Part shown: piece by piece, positions 1 through 9,166 of the stretch | Numbering within the stretch: position 1 is the first letter of the stretch | Layout of the letters: each line of letters opens with the position of its first letter | Source: CAJQPP01 sp963793465 | GTDB lineage: Bacteria > Planctomycetota > Planctomycetia > Pirellulales > Pirellulaceae | Direction: 5' to 3' | Length of the DNA stretch: 64,000 nucleotides | NCBI GenBank assembly: GCA_963793465.1 | Contig: CAWCAJ010000011.1 | Span: 1 to 64,000 of the forward strand | Notes under the pieces: model-generated | Databases searched by the model: none | Told to the model about the DNA's origin: nothing | What the model saw: only the letters and a program-made list of their open reading frames with translations | Made by a program: the position numbers and the translations under genes

Positions 1-1
1 T

Positions 2-214
2 ATCCTTTACTCGTCGACTGAAAGTGTCGAATACTTCGTAGCTCGTCGTCTCGTAGACAATAAAGTCGTCTGTAAGAACGACACTTTCACGCTTGTCCCG
101 ACTGACGAAACACCATCGGGTGCTGGTCTAGCGGTTGGTTCAGGCCCGAATATTACTTGTTGCATCTGCTCCCGGGTGAAACCTGGAAAACCAGTTTTCC
201 GCAGCTTGTCTTGA
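2..214 (+). CDS. 3' end of an unrecognised protein (partial)
   Basis: An open frame enters from the left edge of the window and runs 70 codons to a TGA at 212-214. The residues read like real coding sequence, with a charged, balanced composition beginning ILYSSTESVEYF and ending VKPGKPVFRSLS. I do not recognise a family. It lies at the outer end of the decayed mobile element, so it could be a cargo or phage-like gene of that element. The start lies outside the window. Confidence 0.4.
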   Translation: MLYSSTESVEYFVARRLVDNKVVCKNDTFTLVPTDETPSGAGLAVGSGPNITCCICSRVKPGKPVFRSLS

Positions 215-880
215 AGGGGCGGGACATAGTCTCACATCGCTGCAATCGGCGAAAACCAAAGCTCCACAAGTACAAATTGCAGAGGTGAGCGTTCGAGCTT
301 CAATCTCTGTTTTTGCATCTCATTCTGCCAAATGACTTACGTGACTCCCTTTGCGGCATAAAGAATGCGTCCAAATGCCCAATACCAACCATATCTTACG
401 CAAAATCTTACGCGATTGGCAGGCGAATTGTTCGAAGTTCTTTACGCAAAATCTTACACAGTGACCCTCTGAACATCTCAAAACCGGTAAAATCCGGACA
501 ACTTGGGCATTTTCGCGGATTTAGCAGGACCTCTTCTGTTCAGATTTGCGAGTGGGGCCATCTTAGGGGCCTCCAGACGCTTTAAATTCTGTGCTTGTCA
601 AAATTCGCTTGTAATGCAGCATTTGGCGTCAGGCGAATTAAGGGTTTGGATTTAACCACGTTGGTTGTGACTTCGCGGGAGCCGAAGAGGAAGCTGTCAG
701 AGGGCAAGGCACGAAGTCGGGAGCTGGCTGCGTTGAGGGAGAAATCGGGCTTGTATCTTGTTGAAAACAACTTGGCGTAGGAGTGAGTGTCGGTACTGGG
801 ACAGGGCCATCCATCGGCAGATTGATGGGCTGGAGTCCCAAGCCAGTGAAATGCGACCTGGTAAATCTGCGTTGCGTCCA
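215..880. other. No supported gene
   Basis: Short open frames exist on both strands here, but none has a credible start, ribosome binding site or recognisable motif. A 14-bp sequence, ACGCAAAATCTTAC, occurs twice at about 400-455. The right part (about 640-920) may contain the frameshifted 3' tail of the adenine methylase, because a frame continuing past 925 reads LELIWTNCEL, which resembles the end of D12 methylases. Confidence 0.4.
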
Positions 881-921
881 TTTCTTTGCAGAAGCCGTAT
901 TCAACTCACAATTGGTCCAAA

Positions 922-1420
922 TCAACTCGAGGGTCCTGGGTTGGTGGTTTTGGAACTGGAAGTTTGGGCAACTTTTTGTTCCCAGACACCCCAGCCGTTG
1001 GCCTCAAGCCGGTCGTGGATCCTCTCCGAACCAGGGTAACCACTTAGCAAGACTTTCGACTTGCTCGCAAGCAACACGTCGACGAGATTCTGGTGATCTT
1101 CGTCGTCATCATGGCCATACACTTTTTTGGAAACACGAGTGGATTTGATGTATGGCGGGTCTGCATAAATCAAACGGTCTGAACCATCCTGGGATTCAAT
1201 TGCCTGAACAGCGTCTCGACAAAGGAAGAGCACTTTCGAGAGACGTTGGTGCAATTCCGGTAGCTTTTCCACAGCAGACCAGTAAGCACTGTTGAATTCA
1301 TTCTGTGTACGTCGCGGTCTTTTTGAGGGAGTTGCAAAACAGTTTGATCCCGTCCGGCTTAATCGACAGCTGACGAAGAATGCGTGTGCCCGTTCGATCT
1401 GACTTCCTTCGTTGTTTCTC
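922..1420 (-). pseudogene. D12-class DNA adenine methylase, 3' fragment
   Basis: This is the C-terminal two thirds of an N6-adenine DNA methyltransferase of the D12 (Dam-like) class. The catalytic motif DPPY is present in YADPPYIKSTR, preceded by the family-typical segments ERAHAFFVSCRLSR and NEFNSAYWSAVEKLP. It is separated from its N-terminal part at 2869-3167 by the IS3-family element. If the element and one 5-bp copy are removed, the frames join exactly (NAQEL then LRNNEG). The frame stops at 922, but the adjacent frame continues with LELIWTNCEL, so there is also a single-base frameshift near 930. The product is not expected to be functional. Confidence 0.85.
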
Positions 1421-1425
1421 AACAG
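1421..1425. repeat. Target site duplication, left copy (AACAG)
   Basis: AACAG directly abuts the left end of the IS3-family element and matches the copy at 2864-2868. Five base pairs is within the usual 3-5 bp range for IS3-family insertion. Confidence 0.8.
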
Positions 1426-1434
1426 TGATTCGTT

Positions 1435-2424
1435 TCAGCGGTAAGTGAGACTTTTTGATCGAAGTTTAGTTGGGCTCTGAACGAGTTCTAAAGGTAAGGT
1501 TTTTTGGCGGATGCCAAGGTTGAATTGTTTTCTTCGATGTCTTGCCTGCGACAATTTCAGTCTTCGTGCAGCACTGATTTGATCTGGGTTGCCACGGTAC
1601 CAGGTCGCTGGTGTTTGATACCCTAAAGCGCTGTGCAACCTTTCGTCGTTGTAATGGCTGACAATCTTTTCAATAGTTGCTTCTGAGTCGTATCGACCGA
1701 CCAGATCGTGTTCTTCAATCGCTTCTCGCAGCGTCCGATTGCAACGTTCCATCACTCCGTTTTCCTCAGGGCAATGTGGCTTGATTCGGTGATGCGTCAA
1801 CTCATGATGAGCCAACAAGCCACCGAACTCCTTGCTGATGTAGCCACTGCCGTTGTCGCTGCGAATGATCGGTTGCGTGGTGACTTTCCCCTCGCAGTTC
1901 ATCTGCAAGCTCTCAAGGGCACTTTGCGCCGCGATACTGATTGAGTGACCATCCATGCTCGACAACAACTCCCAATAAACCAGGTAACGAGAATATTCGT
2001 CGATGAAATTCAGCAGGTAGTACTGAAAACCGCCTACCTTCAAGTACATCAGATCGGTTGCCCAGATCTCGTCGGGACGGCTCGCTTTTTCGGACTCATC
2101 ACGATACCGTTTCTGGCGGCCCGGACGACGACACATTAGCTCTTCGCTCAACAAAATTCGGTAAACCGTACTCATGCTCAGGTAAGCCACATCCTCATCA
2201 ATCATCTTCCAGGCAAGCTCGCGATGGCGAACTCCCGGATGCTCCAACGCGTATTCCACCACTGTTTGTTTCTCCTCCGGCAACGCTTCAAAGGCCTGAA
2301 CCGGTTTGATCGGTTCGCGACGTTCACGCTTCCACGCCTGCTCCTTCTTCCAGCGAAAGTAGCTGGCTCGCGACAAACCAAGATGTTTCAAAACGTCGTT
2401 GGTTTTCAGTGTCCCTCGTGACAA
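1435..2424 (-). CDS. IS3-family transposase OrfB (DDE integrase core)
   Basis: OrfB is the catalytic part of the IS3 transposase. It begins with an HTH_21-like segment (VLKHLGLSRASYFRWKKE) and continues into an rve integrase core. The acidic triad is visible as D in ATDLMYLK, D in IIRSDNGSGYIS and E in PEENGVMERCNRTL. The frame has no convincing start of its own. It is open upstream through ALGLEDYGQLPAEL to an A8 run shared with orfA, so the active protein is most likely an OrfAB fusion made by -1 frameshifting. TTG at 2424 is only the first start-like codon in this stretch, and the coding frame truly extends to about 2510. Confidence 0.85.
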   Translation of the reverse strand: MSRGTLKTNDVLKHLGLSRASYFRWKKEQAWKRERREPIKPVQAFEALPEEKQTVVEYALEHPGVRHRELAWKMIDEDVAYLSMSTVYRILLSEELMCRRPGRQKRYRDESEKASRPDEIWATDLMYLKVGGFQYYLLNFIDEYSRYLVYWELLSSMDGHSISIAAQSALESLQMNCEGKVTTQPIIRSDNGSGYISKEFGGLLAHHELTHHRIKPHCPEENGVMERCNRTLREAIEEHDLVGRYDSEATIEKIVSHYNDERLHSALGYQTPATWYRGNPDQISAARRLKLSQARHRRKQFNLGIRQKTLPLELVQSPTKLRSKSLTYR

Positions 2425-2492
2425 CGCAAGATCGACTTCCGCGACAACCTGCTGTTGAAGTTCGGCGGGAAGTTGGCCGTAGTCTTCCAGGC

Positions 2493-2792
2493 CTAAAGCG
2501 TTTTTTTTAGCTCCAGGTTCTCCGCAAGAATCTCAGCAATAATTGCGTCTTTCTTGCGAAGCTCTTCCTGCTGCAGTCGTTGCTGGCGATCCTCGGCCCT
2601 GGTCCGCCGCTTGTCGCCAAAGACTGAGTCCGCACTGGAAACCAATTGATTCTTCCAGTTGTAGTACTGTGCCGGCTGGATCCCTTCGCGACGACAAAGT
2701 TCTGACACTTCAATGCCAGGCTCAAGACCGGCCAGCACGATTCGCATCTTCTCTGATGCCGTCCACTTCTTGCGTCTTCGATTTTCACTCAT
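2493..2792 (-). CDS. IS3-family transposase OrfA (HTH_Tnp_1)
   Basis: OrfA supplies the DNA-binding helix-turn-helix. The stretch KWTASEKMRIVLAGLEPG followed by SELCRREGIQPAQYYNWK is typical of IS3-family OrfA. A leucine-zipper-like, Glu/Gln-rich C-terminus follows (RQQRLQQEELRKKDAIIAEI). I chose the ATG at 2792 (MSENRRRKKW); the frame is open further upstream to 2834. It ends KKTL just beyond an A8 tract at about 2502-2509, where ribosomes could slip back one base into orfB. Confidence 0.85.
   Translation of the reverse strand: MSENRRRKKWTASEKMRIVLAGLEPGIEVSELCRREGIQPAQYYNWKNQLVSSADSVFGDKRRTRAEDRQQRLQQEELRKKDAIIAEILAENLELKKTL
2500..2511 (-). promoter_or_regulatory. Candidate -1 programmed frameshift site (A8)
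   Basis: The coding strand reads CTAAAAAAAACGC. OrfA reads CTA AAA AAA ACG CTT TAG. Shifting back one base gives AAA AAA AAC GCT, which opens into orfB. A-rich slippery runs at this point are a known feature of IS3-family elements. I did not identify a specific stimulatory structure downstream. Confidence 0.6.
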
Positions 2793-2863
2793 CGGTCTCT
2801 CGTTTCCAATGGAGACCGCCAATTCTAACTTCAAATATGTCTCATTGTCGCTGATGCATTACA

Positions 2864-2868
2864 AACAG
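2864..2868. repeat. Target site duplication, right copy (AACAG)
   Basis: This is the second copy of the 5-bp duplication made on insertion of the IS3-family element. It lies directly outside the right terminal repeat. Confidence 0.8.
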
Positions 2869-3167
2869 TTCTTGAGCGTTCTTCCACGTTGTTTCGCAAA
2901 ACGGAGTGGCGTGACACATTCTTACAAAAGCTTCGTATGCGTCCTCGTCACCAATGTCACCCAAAATTCGTAATTGTGCTGGTAGATGTCGTTTGCGATT
3001 TCGACTATGCCACTGGGATCTTTGGCAAGCAGCACTGAACCTCCACCAAAAAAAGGCTCAAAATACCTGTCATGTTCAATCCCGTTCATTAAAGCGGCGA
3101 TTCCTTTTGCGTGAGGAGTTTTTCCACCAGGATATTTGATAGGGGGTTTGAGTCGTTTATATGCCAT
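2869..3167 (-). pseudogene. D12-class DNA adenine methylase, 5' fragment
   Basis: This is the N-terminal part of the split methylase. It has the S-adenosylmethionine-binding signature IKYPGGK near residue 10 and EPFFGGGSVLLAK near residue 37, then ANDI, all standard for D12 methylases. The ATG at 3167 has a GAGG about 10 bases upstream. After NYEFW the original frame runs to a stop at 2922. The adjacent frame continues with GDEDAYEAFVRMCHATPF, the expected family sequence, so a single-base frameshift lies near 2960. The IS3 element then cuts the gene at 2868. Confidence 0.85.
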
Positions 3168-3209
3168 GTGTACCTCATTTGCGGTTGGTCAAGAATTAAA
3201 AATAAGTGT

Positions 3210-3391
3210 TCAGGTTTTTGTTGTTGCTTCCGCTTTGTTTTTCCACTCTGCAGAATTGTGAAGAACCCCACCAAGTTTGCCTTCACCTCCCAAACGTTCT
3301 CGTCAGATAGCTGACCATCGTCACCGCGACAGAGTCGAGCTGGCACGCTGGCGGTGTCTGGTTCGGGGGGTGGTTTGGTGCGATCGTTCAT
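3210..3391 (-). pseudogene. Small mobile-element ORF with a frameshift
   Basis: An ATG at 3391 opens a frame reading MNDRTKPPPEPDTASVPARL and later ANLVGFFTILQ. At about 3255 the original frame would continue into low-complexity sequence as far as 3089, overlapping the methylase start. A one-base correction instead gives EWKNKAEATTKT and a stop at 3210, neatly upstream of the methylase. I judge the corrected 60-residue form to be ancestral. Function is unknown. It sits between the polymerase and the methylase, in line with both. Confidence 0.45.
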
Positions 3392-3444
3392 TGATTTCAA
3401 AGAGACGCCGAGCTTTCCGTTTATGAATTCGCGGGAGAATTGGT

Positions 3445-5628
3445 CAGGCCGCTTCCGTATTGGAGGATTCCCAGATGCAGAGCCTCCCAACGTCGTCGTA
3501 CACGGCCTCAGCCTTCTTGCTCCACCTTCGTGCGACGGCGTATTCGCAGGTGACGGGGATCCCGGGTACGAACGGCTTCATGCTTTCGCAGCAGATCCGG
3601 TTAATACGTCAGCTGCGACGTCGGTGTAATGGTTAGATTCCGGGACTCGATCACGAACTCATCGTGAATGAACGCAATCACGCGATACCCAGCCTTCGTG
3701 AGATTCCAAAGGGCCTGCTTGCACCCATCAGCTGCCAGACCTTGGAATGGCGTGTTCTTGGATTGAGTGAACCCGACGTTGGCGAACTCTGCCTGTCGCT
3801 GTACTAACGGACGACTTTAGTAGCTGACGTAATGGACTTTCCGGCGAGGTATTCCGGGTCTGAATGTGCTGAATTAGGTCCGGATTGCGGCAAAGTGAAT
3901 GCAGCTGAAGCCACATTTGATCAACCGTATTTTGTTGGTAGGGCGTTCCGTCGGCCCTGCGAGGGTTACCCTGGACGATCTTCTTGAGCATCGGGAGGTG
4001 GTAGGGTTCCGGCCACGTCGCGTCGACTTCCAAAGGGCTCACCCAGAGTTTGGTTGCCAAGCTCGAATTCAGGTCCTCCGACAAGTAGATGCCAAGCTCC
4101 GGATACACCTCGTGCGTAAGCTTCCGAATAAAGTGACCAGCCTCTCCCACCTCTAGCTCGACACCGTACGTGAACCTCGCATAGTCGACCAACGCCCCGG
4201 AGCTTAGACCGCCAGGGATTCCGAAGTTGAACGCCTTGGCATGCTGCCGCAGTTGCTTTCGGTCCGGATGCTTTTCGAATTCATCCGGGCTGATACCTGC
4301 GAACATCGCAGCTGTGTAGCTGTGGGGATCTCTCCCTCAATCAGCACCTCTCGCAACTGCGAATGCCCGTACAGGCGGTGACACTCCGAAGCCAATGTCC
4401 TCAGCTCAAGACAGCTGTAATCAATAATGCAGAGGGCATTGCCGGGACTGGCAACTACGGCTTCACGAATTGGGCTTCTTGCGGGAAGCTGCTGGATATT
4501 TGGCTTTGAACAGCTTGTTCGTCCGGTCCTTTTGAGTACGTGATACCGCGGATGGATGCGTGACTGCGCCAAACCGTCGATAAACGTACGCTGCTTGGTC
4601 TTTTCGACGTATTCGCAATACAAGTCGATCAGTGGATCCACATCCCGGTACTGGTTCCAAAACGTCTTGGTCGACAGCGAGACGTCTCCGCTTGGAGTCC
4701 TGGGAGGTTCAATCTCATGTTTGTCGGCGACCCCCAGGAGGTGTGACCGCAGTGCTTTCTGGTTCACCCGCGGCAGCCCCGTCTCCTCGTTAATGGCGAC
4801 GACATTCGTCGCAGTGACAGTGTGCCAAACGTCAGGGGCGATTTTGAGTATCTCGTCAACGACTTTTGAGATGGCGGCTTCAAGCTCTGTCCGCAGTGCT
4901 CCCAAGCGGTCGAGGTCAATCGCCATTCCGTTTCTGGTTATTCTGTCCAGTGCGATTGCCGCCTTCACCTGGATTGCTTCGGTCAGGAAGCCATGATCAT
5001 CTGCCACTCCATGCTCATGACAGATCTCGTTGGCTTTGTGGGTAAGCACAGTGAAAAGGAACCACGTTGCGACGGCATCCTTCACTGCGTACTGGAAGAA
5101 TCCGACATCCACGTCGGTCCAGGATTTGTTTCTGATTTCATTGAACCGGTGGCGGTACTTGTCTTTCTCGAGGACGACGCCGAGATGTTCCTCGCAGGCG
5201 TCTTTAAGCCCTGGAATTATGTCGCAATCACGCTCGGCCAACGAAACCAGAGCGGCAAGTAACATCGTGTCATGCACTCGATCGCTATCGACTGCCGCCC
5301 ACAGCGTGTTGCGTGCTTCGGCTTGCCCTTGAATCGCGAGGCACTTGTCAATGACAGGGAAGTCGAATCCGACATGGTGGAAAACAAAGTGGATTTCATC
5401 TGACGAGTGGAGCTCCAGAAATTCTGGTAGCTGTTCCGGTTCCAATACAAAATGCTGCTCCCCATCGCTGACGCTGACCAAGCAAAGGTCCGGAACCGTG
5501 CTGCGGTCTTCGATCAAGGTTGTCTCAGTGTCGATGGCGATGACATTACCTAGCTGCTCGCCGTTCCAGAGGGACCAATAGACTTGAATGCCATCGAATA
5601 CCACTGTTCCTTCGAGTTGATTCTTCAT
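3445..5628 (-). pseudogene. Family A DNA polymerase of a mobile element, many frameshifts
   Basis: The first part (about 4323-5628) is continuous. It starts at an ATG with GAGAG upstream, then has a DnaQ-like 3'-5' exonuclease start (VIAIDTETT) and the fingers/palm segments RTGRTSCSKPNIQQLP and motif A, IIDYSCLELRTLA. A base is missing near 4323, where IEGEIP should pass into HSYTAAMFAG. The next part carries motif B (RKQLRQHAKAFNFGIPGG). Further frame changes lie near 3868, 3812, 3785, 3640 and 3600. Across them one can still read TATGRVR, NVGFTQSKNTPFQGLAADGC, motif C in VIAFIHDEFVIESRN and a C-terminus ending IWESSNTEAA at 3445. The gene was a complete phage- or plasmid-type PolA and is now inactive. 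Confidence 0.85.
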
Positions 5629-5719
5629 TTGTTCTCTCGCAATAAAAAATGATGTATTTGGAAGTTGTGAATTCACCCCATGACCCCAAAGCAAGTTGTC
5701 GGCTTGGGACTGACAGGCC

Positions 5720-8142
5720 TCAGATGGAAGGCACGAAACGATTGCCGACGAGTTGTCCGAATCCAATGTCGGCGAGTTTGTTGAGGATTCGCCTGGCTTC
5801 GTCCGCCGTTTGAACCGAACGCCGCCTCATTTGCAGCTCCCGGACGTTAATGCCATCCGGATGTCTGACAATGATCCAGTTGAGGTGGTCGTAAAGAGCT
5901 TTGAGTTCGCTTCCAGCTGCGCTGCGTTCGAGCTCGTAACCAAACCAACGCGCCAAATCGATACCTGCCTGCATACTTTGGGCATCCACCGGCTTCATTG
6001 CCTGACCTTCGGGCAACTCCATCACTTGACGAGTCACAGACAGAATCAATGCCAGCCTCGCAGCGACTGGCCGCAGCTTCAGCCAGGAGTTTTTAAGCGT
6101 CTCTGCCATTGACTCCGCGTAGTCAGCGGTGTCGTCCATCCACTGGACAAAAAGCTGTTTTGCTTCGTCAGAGCATGGCAGGACTTGAGGGCAGGGGCCG
6201 AAATTATCGGATGTCCCTTTCAGCAAGAACAATCGCGTTACCAGCACCCGCATCGCTTCATCAACGGATGGATTAACTTCTGTCTCCGTCCATCTCACAA
6301 TTGCTGAAGGGGGACGGGCTGAGAGAATCCTGGCAGCCAGCCCATTGTTAAGAAATTCTTCGGTGTAAATCACAGAGGCGGCGACAGCCGGTTGGGTCGT
6401 TCCGGTAACAGATATGTTTGTTCGCGGCACCCAGATTCGAAGTTTGTCTTTCTTACGATTGATATTTAGGCCGCCGCCGTCATACATGGATAGCCAGTTT
6501 TCTTTGTCACGACCTGGTCGATATTGGTCCATTTGCTTGACAAAACTGGCGACCTCATCAATCGCACACAGCAGCTTGTCGTTCTCCGCTGCAACGTCGG
6601 CCAAAGCCTCCATCGTGATGTCATTCATTAGTACCTGACGCCGGTCTTCTTGCTTCTTAGGCTTCACCAAGCCTTTTTCCCCATCAGCCTTCGCTTGTTC
6701 GTAAATGACCATCTGGTGGTCGAACTGCTTAGCCTTTTCCAGCCGAACCAGATGCAGGCTGTTTTCAACATCAACAATGGGTTTCTTCGCGGCTTCAAAC
6801 CCAGGCGTCTTACCGCTCGATACACCTCCGACTGTGATTGCCCAAAGGATCGAAGGCTGCTCAAATCCCGGTTTAAGCCTGATAGACCGGCTTCCTCCAA
6901 TGGCGGCAGCCAATACGGGAAGAATGGGTACAGCAACAAATGCATCATCAATCCCAATCGCACCTGCAGATTCGGATACGTATGCCTTGACCGTTTCCGG
7001 AAGGCAGTCCAAAGGAAACTTTTTGTACGGTGCTTCTTTGTCGCGAAGGATCTGGAGATCACTTTTTGCTGATTCCGTGTATTCAGCCTGAGCTTGCTCG
7101 ACTTGAGGACGGTAGAGTGCCCTTGCCGCCGCGGCTGCTTTTGAATAGTCGCCGTCGTGCTCCGTCAACGTGAACACGGCAAAGGCGTCGTAGCAGTGAT
7201 CCTTTTGGAACGGCAATGCGTTGCTGCTGAACACGTACAACAGCGGTCTTCCGTTGTCATCTTTGATATGTCCAAGAGTCGCACTACTGCCAGGAGCCGT
7301 TTTTCCCGGGCGTTTCAGGTGGATCACGCCTTCGGCGGTTGTCCGGTCAATCGTCCAGCCGTGATCGAGCAACAACTGCTGCAAATCGGCGTTGTCGTTG
7401 AAAATGTCGCCGGGGCGTGGAACGCCCGAGTATTTCTCACCTGGCTTAAGCTGAACGTTTTGAGGCGTGAATCGGGTGTAGCTGCGACAGAGCGACAGGA
7501 CACGTTCGCTCTCCTGCTCCGTTAGCGGGGACAAACAGGACAGGCTTCCGTGAATGATCTGATAAGGTGCCCCATTTTGGTGAACACTCACAGGGCTACC
7601 TGGCGCTGCGACGTACCCACCTTCGCCGCGGGTCTCGATCATGACCTGTGGTTTAGGCTTCAGCGTATCGGAGTTAGTGCTGCTGCGTGCCGGATCGTCA
7701 ATTGGTGAACGAGGCTCTGTGTAAGCGAGCTCTTTGTTTGGCCCCACAGGGGAATTCTGGCGAAACCAAACTTGATATCCGGGTCGCGGTGTTTGAACAA
7801 CCACGAACTTGTCCGTAATGCCCGGACACTCGAGCTGGATGTCGGACCAAAATTGAGGGAACACTTCCTTCGCGTCATGGTCAAAATCAATCACCAGCAG
7901 ATTGCCGCTGATCTTTCCAGTAACCACTCCAATTCCTGATTCGGAGTGCGAAAACCACTGGTCGAGTTCAGCTTCGGTCGCTCGTCGTTCTTGGTAGTGC
8001 TTCCAGGCAATGGCTGGGGCCTTGGATCCATCCAGCCGCAGGGGAATGATCGAGAAGTTTTGAGTAAGATATTCCGGTGGACTGGGGGTATAAGGGCCGG
8101 GCCGTTTGGACTCGTCGACGCTTTGTCGGATTTCTGGGACAT
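5720..8142 (-). pseudogene. Primase-polymerase / DUF3987 helicase-like protein, 5' frameshift
   Basis: The N-terminal third resembles the bifunctional primase-polymerase (Prim-Pol) domain, with the acidic motif GNLLVIDFDHD and a later VMIETRGEGGYVAAPGS. The rest resembles DUF3987, a helicase-like domain common in mobile elements, with AITVGGVSSGKTPGFEAA, LLCAIDEVASFVKQM and SVTGTTQPAV. The likely true start is the ATG at 8142 (MSQKSDKASTSPNGP), which is one frame away from the main body. A missing base near 8098 would join it to GPYTPSPPEYLTQNF. The longest open frame on this strand begins at 8260, but its first 35-40 codons are antisense to the recombinase. Together with the downstream polymerase this forms a replication module. 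The body from 8090 to 5720 is intact. Confidence 0.75.
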
Positions 8143-8149
8143 GTGAGCG

Positions 8150-8870
8150 TCGAACACGGAAACGCCGGAGGGTGAAACGCGACTTCGCGTTCGGGCGGAT
8201 GATTTCCTGTGGCCACTGTGGTTGTACGCTGGTCGGAGAAATCAAGAAGGGAAAGTACATCTACTACCGCTGCACGCACTACAAGACCGACTGCAAAGAG
8301 CCTTACGTGAGAGAGGAAGTCCTCGAAGAGAAGTTCACTGACATCCTGCGGATGCTCCGATTCGATGAAGAGGTGCTGGGATGGATCCGGACAGCCCTCA
8401 AGGAAAGCCACGACGACGAGACAAAGTACCACCGGGAAGTGATCGACAAGCTGCAGAAGGAGTACAAGCGGCTGGAACAGCGGCTCGAAGCCATGTACGT
8501 CGACAAGCTGGACGGAAAGATCGGTGAACGCTTCTACGAGCAGAAGTCAGTCGAATGGCGAGAGGATCAGAAGGACATTCGTCGCCGACTGGAAGAGCAT
8601 GAAAACGCTTCCCAGTCCTACATGGACGAAGGAATCGCTCTAATGGAGCTGGCTAACCGAGCTGCGGACCTGTTCGCCGAACAACCGGCCAGTGAGAAAC
8701 GCCGTCTGCTGGAATTCGTACTATCGAACTCGTTTTGGGCAGGTGGCGAGCTGACGCCCGAATTTCGCCAACCCTTTGATATGCTGGCAGTTATGGCGAC
8801 AGTTGGGGCACAAAAAATGGCTGCTGGAGAGCTATCCAGCAGCCATCATCAAGAAGAGCTCCCTCCTTAG
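8150..8870 (+). pseudogene. Large serine recombinase, C-terminal fragment
   Basis: This is the C-terminal half of a large serine recombinase, an integrase-type enzyme. It contains the zinc beta-ribbon, visible as ISCGHCGCTLVGEIKKGKYI followed by YYRCTHYKTDCKEPYVREE, and then a coiled coil of about 120 residues. The N-terminal resolvase domain with its catalytic serine is missing. An open frame reaches back to 8106, but the first 15 codons are antisense to the primase start, so the fragment begins at about 8145-8155. It ends SSHHQEELPP. The gene must have lost its first roughly 250-300 codons in a rearrangement that placed it head-to-head against the primase gene. Confidence 0.8.
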
Positions 8871-9166
8871 GTCCCTAACCCCCGACATCCTATCTTCGGA
8901 GTCCGAATCCGGGACGTAATGGGGACTGGCAAATCCCGGATAGCCGTGGCTGGAATCCCGCAGCGGGTTAAAAAATTGCCTCAACCACGGTTATTCGAGG
9001 ACCTGCTGCGGTCGGACGAGTGCCGACCTGCTTGCAATTCCGAGTAGCCCCCAATTGGGGCAGTTGATAGACTAGGAGGGGCACGTTGCGGGTGCCATTG
9101 TTGCCCCGGGACCTCGCCAAACCACGGGGCATTTTGACCTTCGGATCTGCTTTCCAGGACCTCGCC
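8871..9166. other. Intergenic region at the right edge of the mobile element
   Basis: No gene is apparent. An 8-bp inverted repeat, ATCCGGGA at 8907-8914 and TCCCGGAT at 8934-8941, lies just past the recombinase end and could be part of an attachment site, though nothing proves this. A lysine aminomutase frame is open from 9086, but I place its start at 9167. Confidence 0.3.

Larger units (their letters stand above)
1426..2863 (-). mobile_element. Complete IS3-family insertion sequence (1438 bp)
   Basis: The element carries two overlapping transposase frames, orfA and orfB, and has imperfect terminal inverted repeats. The right end read inwards is TGTAATGCATCAGCG and the left end read inwards is TGATTCGTTTCAGCG. 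The two share the terminal TG, the inner TCAGCG block and a TGAGAC block further in. The ends are TG...CA as usual for IS3 elements. Perfect AACAG direct repeats flank it. It sits inside the DNA adenine methylase gene on the same strand. Both transposase frames are uninterrupted, so it is probably a fairly recent arrival compared with the eroded genes around it. Confidence 0.88.

Noticed and set aside
758..1148. Plus-strand frames next to the methylase fragment
   Set aside because: They are antisense to the methylase fragment with its DPPY motif.
8890..8960. tRNA-like sequence containing GTCCGAATCCGGGAC
   Set aside because: The T-arm-like stretch does not close a proper stem and no acceptor or anticodon arm could be formed.
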